Shown: in pieces, positions 35,601 through 43,123 of the stretch
How positions within the stretch are numbered: position 1 is the first letter of the stretch
How the letters are laid out: each line of letters begins with the position of its first letter
Origin: Candidatus Ribeiella danica
GTDB taxonomy: Bacteria; Chloroflexota; Chloroflexia; Chloroflexales; Roseiflexaceae
DNA: 64,000 bases
Reading direction: 5' to 3'
Assembly: GCA_016717335.1 (NCBI GenBank)
Contig: JADKFS010000001.1
Coordinates: 620,001-684,000 of the forward strand
Position numbers and translations under genes: made by a program
Notes under the pieces: model-generated
Database searches by the model: none
What the model was told of the DNA's origin: nothing
Seen by the model: the letters and a program-made list of their open reading frames with translations, nothing else

Positions 35601-37232
35601 GGCGAATTCGACTCCGGCCGGCGCGGGCTGCCCGTCGCCGCCCAGCCCGAGCTGCAGCACGTCGATCAGGGTGGCCTCGCCGTCGCGCCGCTCGAAGAAC
35701 TTCAGCGCCTGCTCGATCTGCTCGGGGTCGAGCACGACCCACTGGCCGCGCACCTGCACCAGCGGCTGCTTGAGGCGGGCCAGCCGCTCGAACTCGGCCC
35801 GGTCGATCGGCTCGCCGCCGAGCGTCAGCTCCCAGTTGAAGCTGACCAGCGCGTCGAAGTTGAGCAGGCTCTTGGCGTTCGGCCCGGCGCCCTTGGCCTT
35901 CGCGCGGGCGCGCGCCTGCAGCCGCGCGCCGCGACTCTGCCACCAGGCCGGCACCATGATCCCGAAGCCGCTCTGCTCCAGCAGCGGCGCGGCCTCCTTG
36001 AGGAACACGAACGCGTCCTGGGCGCTGATCCGCGCGCGCTCGGGCGCCTGCTGACGCAGACCCTGCTCGAGCGGCGGGAAGATCCGCGCGGCGTAGCCCA
36101 GGCCGGCCAGCAGCCGCTCCTGCGGGTGCTCGAAGCGCCGGTTCAGGTAGTTGAGCGCCGCGCCGCGCTCGCGCCAGATCTGCCCGGCCGGCACGATCAG
36201 GCTCGGGTCGTCGGTCGCGCGCAGCAGAAACGCCAGCGTCCAGGGCTCGTCGGCCTGCTCGGGCGGCTCGAGCCGGAATGTGATCCGGAAGGCGTCGTCG
36301 CCGGCCGCCTGCCCCTGGCCGGCCCAGGCCTGCCAGGCCTTGTAGAGCGCGTCGGCCTCGGGGCCCTTCAGGTCGACGGCCGGGTCAGGCCCGAGCAGCG
36401 CGGCCAGCCACTTGCCCGCCGGGGTCGACGAAGGACGAAAGACCAAAGGCGAAAGACCGCCAGCAACACCCTGGTCTTTCACGTTCGAGCTTGGCTGGGC
36501 TGCGGAAGAGCGGCCACGCGCTCGCGGCTTTTCGGAAGCTGCGCCAGATTGGTCCTTGGTCGTTGGTGCTTGGTCGAGCTGGGCAAGGCCGCGAATTGTC
36601 GCATCGACGGCTTTAGCCAGAAAGTCGTCCAGCAGCGCGCGTGGGGGCGGGGCCTCGGCAGGGATGGACACGACGGCGCGGCAGAGCGGCGGCAGGCTTC
36701 CGGCCAGCGCCGCGAGCTTCTGGGCGGTGGCCGGCTCGGGGCTTACCTGCCAGGCCGCGCGCAGCTGGAAGCCCTCGCGCCACAGGGCCGGCAGCACCTG
36801 CTGGCGCGCGACGATCTCCATCGCCAGCAGCGCCGCGACCCGCCATGCGCGCGTGTCGGCGCCCGGCCAGCCGGTCGGCGGCGCGAGCAGCAGGTCGAGC
36901 GCCTGGTCGATCGGCAGCAGCAGCCCGCCGACGCGCCAGGGCGCCAGCTCGGCCGGGCCGATCGGCGTGGCGACGGCGCCGGTCTCCAGTAGCTCGGGCG
37001 AGGGGAGCGGGGCCGCGTCGGCGCTGGGGAGCCAGATCGTCGCGGCGTGCTCGTCGGGGGCGGGCGCGCGCCGCTCCGGCAGCAGCGCGCGCAGCTGATC
37101 GGGGCTGCTCTGGAACGGGTGCGCGGGCAGCTTGGCCCGCCGGCCCTTGCGCGGCGGCGCATCGTCGGCCTCGCCCCACATGAACAGCCGCCCGAGCGAC
37201 GGAAGCCAGGCCGCGTGTAGAATAGTGCTCAT
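32655..37232 (-). CDS. SNF2-family helicase/ATPase precursor containing an intein
   Basis: A 1525-residue precursor; about 1057 residues after intein removal. The N-terminal 600 residues are a bacterial SNF2-specific domain. Then come motif I 'LADDMGLGK' split from 'TVQTIATL' by the intein, 'DEAQNIKN' (motif II), '[10 protein letters not shown]' (III), '[15 protein letters not shown]', '[12 protein letters not shown]', '[42 protein letters not shown]' (motifs V-VI). SNF2 proteins are double-strand DNA translocases. Residues about 219-269 are a heptad-palindrome insertion. The gene heads an operon with the nucleotidyltransferase-like and SWIM genes. Confidence 0.95.
   Translation of the reverse strand: [1525 protein letters not shown]
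34002..35405 (-). mobile_element. intein with LAGLIDADG-type endonuclease in the SNF2 Walker A site
   Basis: Exactly 468 codons. It starts with Cys (block A 'CMTGDTLIF') straight after the Walker A Lys and ends in block G 'NNILCHN' before a +1 Thr of the helicase. Block B is seen as '[13 protein letters not shown]' and block F as '[16 protein letters not shown]'. The centre has two degenerate dodecapeptide motifs ('[12 protein letters not shown]' and '[14 protein letters not shown]'), indicating a DOD homing endonuclease. The DNA is markedly less GC-rich than the host gene. Splicing would restore 'GLGKT'. All terminal splice residues (Cys1, block B His, His-Asn, Thr+1) are present. Confidence 0.96.
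36426..36576. repeat. large heptad palindrome inside the SNF2 gene
   Basis: Left arm of gacgaag/gacgaaa/gaccaaa/ggcgaaa heptamers (36426-36456); an inverted ctggtctttcacgttcg (36471-36487) and a second right arm of ttggtcc, ttggtcg, ttggtgc, ttggtcg (36549-36576). The stretch stays open in the SNF2 frame (about 50 codons). Confidence 0.8.
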
Positions 37233-37238
37233 GCGAAC

Positions 37239-37397
37239 ACCAGCTCAAGGATGAAGGGTGAAGGATGAAGGGTGAAGGATGAAGGGTGAAGGATGAAGGG
37301 TGAAGGGTGAAGGACGAAAACTGCACCTTGTCTCCTTGTCTCCTTGTCTCCTTGTCTCCTTGTCTCCTTGTCTCCTTGTCTCCTTGTCTCCTTGTCA
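37239..37397. repeat. double tandem tract between SNF2 and lipA
   Basis: 37245-37320 is ggatgaagggtgaa repeated (two alternating heptamers), then 37325-37396 is about nine octamers cttgtctc. The second tract runs into the lipA stop codon. The octamer is nearly the complement of gacaaggt at 16.4 kb. Confidence 0.85.
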
Positions 37398-38321
37398 CAC
37401 CTGCGGGACGTGCTCGTGCGCGTGGTAGCTGGAGCGCACCAGCGGCCCGCTCTCGACGTGCTTGAAGCCGCGCCGCAGGCCCTCCTGCTTGAACATCACG
37501 AACTCGTCCGGCGTGACGAAGCGCTCCATCTTCCAGTGCGCGCTGCTCGGCGCGAGGTACTGGCCAATCGTCATGACGTCGACGTCGGAGGCGCGCAGGT
37601 CGTCCATCACCGCCAGCACCTCGTCGTTGCTCTCGCCCGCGCCGACCATGAGCCCGCTCTTGGTGATCATGTCCGGCCCGCCGAGCGACCGGGCGCGCGC
37701 CAGCAGCTCGAGCGACTGGCGGTAGCCGGCCCTTGGGCGGAAGCGCCGGAAGATCCGCGGCACCGTCTCGATGTTATGGTTCAGCACGTCCGGCCGCGCG
37801 TCCATCACCTGCCTGAGCGCGTCCCAGTTGCCGTCGAAGTCGGGGATCAGCACCTCGACCTTGCAGTCGGGCAGCCGCTCGCGGATCTTGCGGATCGAGG
37901 CGGCGAAGATATGCGCCCCGCCGTCGGGCTGGTCGTCGCGGTTGACCGCGGTGAGCACGGCGTGCTTGAGCCGCAGGTGCGCCACCGCGTCGGCGATCCG
38001 GTCGGGCTCCTGCTCGTCGAGCGCGCCGGGCTTGCCCTTGGCGATCGCGCAGTAGCGGCAGCCGCGCGTGCAGACCTCGCCGAGCAGCAGGAAGGTGGCG
38101 GTGCGGTGGTTCCAGCACTCGCCGATATTCGGGCAGCGCGCCTCCTCGCAGACGGTGTGCAGGCGCTTCTCGCGCATCAGGCCGCGCACGTCCTCGTAGC
38201 TCTCGCCGGCCTGCGGGCGAACCCGCAGCCACTCGGGACGGCGCGCCCGCGCGGTGGGTGCCGCTGCCTGCGCCGGCGCCGCGCCTAGCGTGGCCGGCGT
38301 CAGAGGGATAACCTCAGCCAT
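37395..38321 (-). CDS. lipA: lipoyl synthase
   Basis: A 308-residue radical SAM enzyme that inserts two sulfurs into protein-bound octanoyl groups to form lipoyl cofactors for 2-oxoacid dehydrogenases and the glycine cleavage system. Both clusters are present: 'CEEARCPNIGEC' (auxiliary, Cx4Cx5C) and 'CTRGCRYC' (radical SAM, Cx3Cx2C). 'LTAVNRDDQPDGGA', 'NIETVPRIF' and 'VESGPLVRSSYHAHE' with the C-terminal RSSYHA serine are diagnostic. The first 25 residues are Ala-rich and variable. lipB is not in the window. A perfect palindrome overlaps the probable promoter. Confidence 0.97.
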   Translation of the reverse strand: MAEVIPLTPATLGAAPAQAAAPTARARRPEWLRVRPQAGESYEDVRGLMREKRLHTVCEEARCPNIGECWNHRTATFLLLGEVCTRGCRYCAIAKGKPGALDEQEPDRIADAVAHLRLKHAVLTAVNRDDQPDGGAHIFAASIRKIRERLPDCKVEVLIPDFDGNWDALRQVMDARPDVLNHNIETVPRIFRRFRPRAGYRQSLELLARARSLGGPDMITKSGLMVGAGESNDEVLAVMDDLRASDVDVMTIGQYLAPSSAHWKMERFVTPDEFVMFKQEGLRRGFKHVESGPLVRSSYHAHEHVPQV

Positions 38322-38365
38322 CGAACTATGCCTTTCCAGTTGGATATGAGCTCTGCTACCGCTAT

Positions 38366-38384
38366 AGTATACCACCTGTGGTAT
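38366..38384 (-). promoter_or_regulatory. lipA -10 (TGGTATACT) overlapped by a 16-bp perfect palindrome
   Basis: On the minus strand TGGTATACT (38374-38366) lies about 45 bases before the lipA ATG. ATACCACCTGTGGTAT (38369-38384) is a perfect inverted repeat overlapping it. The layout is that of a repressor operator; the binding protein is unknown. Confidence 0.55.
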
Positions 38385-38424
38385 CTGGCTGGATGTATTT
38401 GCGTCTGCGCGCTGACTTGTTGCT

Positions 38425-39000
38425 GCGGGGCTGCGCGCCCCCCGGCCGGGGCGTGCGCCCCTGGACCCCAAAATAACCCCGTCTCTGTTGCGATGCTTGA
38501 CGTCCATGCCGGGCTGAATCCAGGCGCGGCGGGATGTACACAGGCCGTGCTCGGAATGGTTTGAAGCATGTGCCACTCGCATTGAACTGGAGACGGCATC
38601 ATTTGCCGGAGGGGGGCCGGGGGAACCGGCGCGGGTTCCCCGGGCGGGGGGCCGGGGGCGCAGCGCCCCGGAAGAAACACCTGGCGCAGCGCCCCGGAAG
38701 AAACATCTGGCGCAGCCGCCTGAACCGGCGCGGGTTCCCCCGGGCGGGGGGCCGGGGGCGCAGCGCCCCGGAAGAAACACCTGGCGCAGCCGCCTGAAGG
38801 CGGGGTCCCCCGGCGGGGGCGGGGCGGCGCAAGGCCCGGAGAACACCTGGCGCAGCGCCCCGGAAGAAACATCTGGCGCAGCCGCCTGAACCGGCGCGGG
38901 TTCCCCCGCCGGGGGGGCCGGGGGCGCAGCGCCCCGGAGAAAACGAATCGTCGTCGAAACGGACTCAGGCGGGGGGCCGGGGGCGCAGCGCCCCAAAAGA
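38425..39000. repeat. long dispersed repeat copy 4 plus GC-rich tandem array
   Basis: 38430-38475 is the 'ggggcgtgcgcccctggacccc' module. 38525-38604 is the 80-bp segment about 92% like the complement of 6071-6150. 38605-38995 has five or so inverted-orientation copies of the unit at 5.8-6.0 kb ('cgcagcgccccgg', 'cctgaaccggcgcgggttcccc'), some partial. No gene is supported in this 700-bp gap. Confidence 0.8.
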
Positions 39001-39012
39001 GGCCCGGAATGC

Positions 39013-39020
39013 GCTATACT
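39013..39020 (+). promoter_or_regulatory. -10-like GCTATACT before the GH13 gene
   Basis: TATACT at 39015-39020, 35 bases before ATG 39056, immediately after the GC-rich repeat. Confidence 0.4.
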
Positions 39021-39055
39021 TGTGCCATTCGCCAGCTGATCGAGAGAACACGCCG

Positions 39056-40867
39056 ATGCGACACCGCAAGCTCCTCGCCCGGGCGGCCGCCCCGCTGATC
39101 GCGTGCGCCATGCTGCTGGGCGCGTGCGCCGCCGGCGACCAGCAGCCCGCGCCGACCCAGACGCCCGCCGCAACAGCCGCCGCCAGCGTGCCGACGGCCG
39201 CCCTGGCGCCCGCCACCGTGCCGGCAGTCACCAGCCCAACCGCCGACCAGACGCCGACGCCCCAGCTCGACATCCCGACCGTCCCGCCCACGATCACCGC
39301 GGCCCCGACCGCGACGCCGTTCCCGCTCCAGGCCGGCTGGTGGGACGACGCGGTCTGCTACGAGATCTTCGTGCGCTCGTTCTACGACAGCGACGGCGAC
39401 GGGATCGGCGACCTGAATGGCCTGATCCAGAAGCTCGACTATATCAACGACGGCGACCCCAAGACCGCCAGGGACCTTGGCGCGACCTGCATCTGGCTGA
39501 TGCCGATCATGCCGTCGCCGAGCTACCACGGCTACGACGTCACCGACTACTACGCCGTCAACCCGCAGTACGGCACGAGCGACGACTTCAAGCGGCTGGT
39601 CGCCGAGGCACACCGGCGCGGCATCAAGGTGCTGATCGACCTGGTGCTGAACCACACCTCGCGCGAGCACCCCTGGTTCCAGGAGGCGCTGACGGACCCG
39701 GCCTCGCCGCACCGCGACTGGTATGTCTGGTCGAAGGACAACCCCGGGTACGCAGGCCCCGACGGCCAGCAGGTCTGGCACAAGTCGCCGCTGCGCGACG
39801 AGTACTACTACGGCGTCTTCTCGGACGCGATGCCGGACCTGAACTACCGCACCCCAGCCGTGACCGAGGAGGCGCGCAAGATCAGCCTGTTCTGGCGCGA
39901 GCAGATGGGCGTCGACGGCTTCCGGCTCGACGCGGTCCGCCACCTGGTCGAGAATGGCCGCCGGCAGGTCGACACGCGCGAGACGCACGCCTGGCTGCGC
40001 GACTTTCAGGCGTTTCTCGACAAGGAGTCGCCCGGCGCCTACACGATCGGCGAGATCTTCGGCGGCAGCGGCGACACGCTCGGGGCCTACTACCCCGATC
40101 AGCTCGACATGTACTTCGAGTTCCAGATCGGCAAGACGCTCGTCCCCGCCGCAGACTACGGCGCAGTCGACGCGCTCCGGCGCGCGATCCAGGTCGCCGG
40201 CCAGAACCTGCCGTTCCAGCGCTGGGCGCCGTTCCTGACCAACCACGACCAGAATCGCGTGATGGGCAGCTTCGGCGGCGACCCGGCCAAGGCCAAGATC
40301 GCCGCCACCGCGCTGCTGAGCCTGCCGGGGCTGCCGTTCGTCTACTACGGCGAGGAGATCGGCATGGTCGGCGACAAGCCCGACGAGCAGATCCGCACCC
40401 CCATGCAGTGGAGCGGCAGCGATGGCGGCGGCTTCAGCGCCGGCGCGCCCTGGGAGCCGCTCCCGCCGAGCTACGCGCAGGTCAACGTCGCCGCGCAGGA
40501 GCGCGACCCCGGCTCGCTGCTGAACACCTACCGCCGCATGATCCAGCTGCACACGTCCAGCCCGGCGCTGGCGCATGGCAGCCTGGCGCTGGCGAGCGCC
40601 AGCAACGCCAAGGTGCTGGCATTTGTGCGGCAGGCCGGCGACTCGGCCGTGCTGGTGGTGCTGAACTTCGACGAGGCCGCCGCCGACGGCGTCACGATCT
40701 CGCTCGACCGCAGCGAGCTGGCGCCCGCCACCTACCAGGCCCGGCCGCTGCTCGGCAAGGACGCCGGCGCCCCGCTCGCCGTCGGCGACGGCGGCGCGAT
40801 CGCGGGCTACGCGCCGCTGCCGTCGCTCGGGCCGCGCACCGGCTACCTGTTCGCGCTGACGCGCTAG
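39056..40867 (+). CDS. GH13 alpha-amylase-family lipoprotein
   Basis: A 603-residue secreted glycosidase. The signal peptide ends in a lipobox 'LLGAC' (Cys about 24). It is followed by an 80-residue Pro/Thr/Ala linker, so the enzyme is tethered outside the membrane. The catalytic barrel has 'YEIFVRSFYDSDGDGIGDLNGL', 'DLVLNHTS', nucleophile 'GFRLDAVRHL' (Asp about 291), acid/base 'GEIFGG' (Glu about 332) and 'LTNHDQNR' (Asp about 397). The C-terminal beta domain is short. It acts on alpha-glucans or maltooligosaccharides; the alpha-1,4 versus alpha-1,6 specificity cannot be fixed. ATG 39056. Confidence 0.93.
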   Translation: MRHRKLLARAAAPLIACAMLLGACAAGDQQPAPTQTPAATAAASVPTAALAPATVPAVTSPTADQTPTPQLDIPTVPPTITAAPTATPFPLQAGWWDDAVCYEIFVRSFYDSDGDGIGDLNGLIQKLDYINDGDPKTARDLGATCIWLMPIMPSPSYHGYDVTDYYAVNPQYGTSDDFKRLVAEAHRRGIKVLIDLVLNHTSREHPWFQEALTDPASPHRDWYVWSKDNPGYAGPDGQQVWHKSPLRDEYYYGVFSDAMPDLNYRTPAVTEEARKISLFWREQMGVDGFRLDAVRHLVENGRRQVDTRETHAWLRDFQAFLDKESPGAYTIGEIFGGSGDTLGAYYPDQLDMYFEFQIGKTLVPAADYGAVDALRRAIQVAGQNLPFQRWAPFLTNHDQNRVMGSFGGDPAKAKIAATALLSLPGLPFVYYGEEIGMVGDKPDEQIRTPMQWSGSDGGGFSAGAPWEPLPPSYAQVNVAAQERDPGSLLNTYRRMIQLHTSSPALAHGSLALASASNAKVLAFVRQAGDSAVLVVLNFDEAAADGVTISLDRSELAPATYQARPLLGKDAGAPLAVGDGGAIAGYAPLPSLGPRTGYLFALTR

Positions 40868-40945
40868 CCCTGCCTTGCGGCGATTAACACCCCCATCCCC
40901 TGGCAGGGGTGGTTTTCACAGATCGCATTCCAGTGCGCTTGAGGC

Positions 40946-41085
40946 CCTCACCCCCTGCCCCCTCTCCCAGCTGGGAGAGGGGGTATGATTCTGGCATCAG
41001 CGTGCGGTCGCAGAGCGACCGCACGCTGATGCCAAAAATAGCCCCCTCCCCTGGCAGGGGAGGGGGAAAGGGGGAGGGGTCTCTG
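40946..41085. repeat. composite hairpin element, copy at 41.0 kb
   Basis: Outer C-rich ('ccctcaccccctgcccc') and G-rich ends are roughly complementary. Inside, a 'ctctcccagctgggagag' hairpin, then a central 19-bp perfect stem (40993-41011 with 41015-41033) and a 'cccctcccctggcaggggagggg' hairpin. The remaining gap to 41447 shows no gene; a possible -10 lies near 41330. Confidence 0.85.
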
Positions 41086-41447
41086 GCGAGGAAACGCCTC
41101 GCCGAAACACACCATTTCCGCGAGAGAGGAAGCAGGGGGCAAGGGGGATCGCCCCCGAAAACACCAGCTTGCGAAACTGTCATCTCCTCGCGCAGGCGCC
41201 TCGCCGGCGCTGGCGGCCGGCCAGGCGCATTCCAGCCCGTCCTGATGCGGCCCGGCGCGCGACGGGTGGTGCGGCGGGGCAGCCGCACAGATGACGGACA
41301 TTTCATTGAATTCGGCGCGCTCATACGGTACACTTCATGGTGCTGTTCCCGCCGGAACGGTGGTTGGTGTGCCTCTCACACTGTTTCGCGCCCAGCCCCG
41401 CGCAGCCCTGGTAGCGACCCATCACCGCCCGTCGAAAGGAGAATCCT

Positions 41448-42866
41448 GTGCGACGTCTCTTCCTAGCTCTCTGTCTGCTGTCATTTCTGACGCTTGTGGC
41501 CCCGGTCCAGGCGGCCCAGAAGATCTGCTTCCCCCAGGTCCCCGACTGCATCGAGTTTCGCTTCGCGAAGTACTGGCAGGACAACGGCGGCCTATCCGTC
41601 TTCGGCCTGCCGCTGACGCCCAGCCAGAACGAGACGGTCGGCGACCAGAAGTTCAAGGTCCAGTACTTCGAGCGCGGCCGCTTCGAGCTGCACAAGGACA
41701 TCGCCGCGCCCTACGACGTTCTGCTCGGGCGGCTCGGCGCCGACCGGCTGGCCGCGCAGGGCCGCGACTGGCAGACCTTCCCCAAGGCCGACCCGAGCGC
41801 GCCGCACTACTTCGGCGAGACCGGCCACGCGATCGCGCCGCAGTTCTGGGGCTTCTGGTCGACCCACGGGCTGGAGTTCGACGGCAACAAGAAGGCGAAG
41901 AGCCAGGCCGAGGCGATGGCCCTGTTCGGCATGCCGATCTCCGAGCCGCAGATGGAGCCGAGCTCTGACGGCCAGCAGTACCTGACCCAGTGGTTCGAGC
42001 GCGCGAAGTTCGAGTACCACCCCGAGAACAAGCCGCCGTACGACGTGCTGCTCGGCCTGCTTGGCGTCGACGTCCTGCGCGACAAGCAGCAGCCGGCGCC
42101 CGCGCCCGCTCCCACCCCAGGGCAGGCGATCGGCTGCCCCGAGAATGCCCCCGCCGTCGCGGAGGGCCCGCAGGTCTGGGTGGCGAACGCCCAGCCGGCC
42201 GCGCCCGGCACCGGCAACTCGATCTGTGCCCGCCTGACGATCGGTGGCGCGCCGTTCCAGGGCGCGCAGGTCACCGCCGACGCGTACTATGCGGACGCGC
42301 CCCGCAGCTATGGGCCTACGACCACGGGCGCCGACGGCCAGGCCCGGCTCGACTTCAATATCGATAAGGCCAAGAATCGGTTCGTCGTGGCGATCGACGT
42401 GAAGTTCAAGCTGCCCGACGGCACGGTGTTCACAGCCGAGACGAACTTCCGCCCGCGCTACGTGCTCGACGAGCCGCCACCCCTCGGCGGGCCGGCGCTG
42501 CCGAACATCCCGCCGCCCACCGGCAACTGCGTCGCGAACGCTCCGGCGGCGACTGAGGGCGCCCAGGCATGGATGACAGTCTACCAGCCGGCCGACCCCA
42601 AGCAGTTCGACTCGGTCTGCGCCCGCCTGATCCTCGGCGGCGCGCCGGTCCAGGGCGCTAAGGTCAGCGCGCTCAGCTATCGGTACGGCAAGGATGCCGA
42701 CTACCACGCGACGACTGACGCGAACGGCGTGGCCGAGATGGGCTTCGCGGTCGACGACGCGCGCAATCGCTATATCGTCTACATCGACGTGACGATCACC
42801 GGGCCGGACGGCAAGCACTATACGGCGACGACCTTCTACCGGCCGAACTACCCGAACGCGCCGTAG
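41448..42866 (+). CDS. secreted protein with duplicated NGG/FG and Ig-like modules
   Basis: A 472-residue exported protein with a signal peptide (1-22, 'FLALCLLSFLTLVAPVQAA'). The first half holds two related modules of about 95 residues ('FAKYWQDNGGLSVFGLPLT...VQYFERGRFELH' and 'FWGFWSTHGLEFDG...TQWFERAKFEYH'), each ending 'PYDVLLGxLG'. After a Pro-rich linker, two about 110-residue Cys-containing modules ('SICARLTIGGAPFQGAQV' and 'SVCARLILGGAPVQGAKV') resemble Ig-like or Big domains. The first module type is frequent in Chloroflexota surface proteins; its function is unknown. GTG 41448 has AAAGGAG upstream. Confidence 0.8.
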   Translation: MRRLFLALCLLSFLTLVAPVQAAQKICFPQVPDCIEFRFAKYWQDNGGLSVFGLPLTPSQNETVGDQKFKVQYFERGRFELHKDIAAPYDVLLGRLGADRLAAQGRDWQTFPKADPSAPHYFGETGHAIAPQFWGFWSTHGLEFDGNKKAKSQAEAMALFGMPISEPQMEPSSDGQQYLTQWFERAKFEYHPENKPPYDVLLGLLGVDVLRDKQQPAPAPAPTPGQAIGCPENAPAVAEGPQVWVANAQPAAPGTGNSICARLTIGGAPFQGAQVTADAYYADAPRSYGPTTTGADGQARLDFNIDKAKNRFVVAIDVKFKLPDGTVFTAETNFRPRYVLDEPPPLGGPALPNIPPPTGNCVANAPAATEGAQAWMTVYQPADPKQFDSVCARLILGGAPVQGAKVSALSYRYGKDADYHATTDANGVAEMGFAVDDARNRYIVYIDVTITGPDGKHYTATTFYRPNYPNAP

Positions 42867-42889
42867 CTCCATCCGCTGGCGCGGTGTTT

Positions 42890-43032
42890 GCCCTCACCCC
42901 CTGCCCCCGCCCCTGCCAAGGGGCGGGGGTTAATTCTTGGCATCTGCGTGCGGTCGCTGTGCGACCGCACGCAGATGCTAGAGGAAATCCCCCCGCTCCC
43001 GGCGGGAGCGGGGGGCAGGGGGGTGAGGGGAT
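42890..43032. repeat. composite hairpin element, copy at 42.9 kb
   Basis: 'ccctcaccccctgccccc' at the left is the complement of the right-end 'gggggcaggggggtgaggg'. The central stem 42940-42957 pairs perfectly with 42961-42978 (loop tgt). Flanking hairpins are 'ccccgcccctgccaaggggcgggg' and 'ccccgctcccggcgggagcgggg'. Confidence 0.88.
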
Positions 43033-43075
43033 CAACTTATCTCACCAACTTCTTATGCCAGACCGCGCCCGGGCG

Positions 43076-43084
43076 TGCTACACT
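43076..43084 (+). promoter_or_regulatory. extended -10 element TGCTACACT
   Basis: TGnTACACT, 39 bases upstream of the kinase ATG at 43124. Confidence 0.45.
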
Positions 43085-43123
43085 AATGGTGTGAAACGAG
43101 CATTCTTCCGAAGAAGGTCGGCT

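Noticed and set aside
41141..41301. Small minus-strand gene in the gap before the secreted repeat protein
   Set aside because: The frames run into the composite hairpin element, lack a ribosome site and show no family features.
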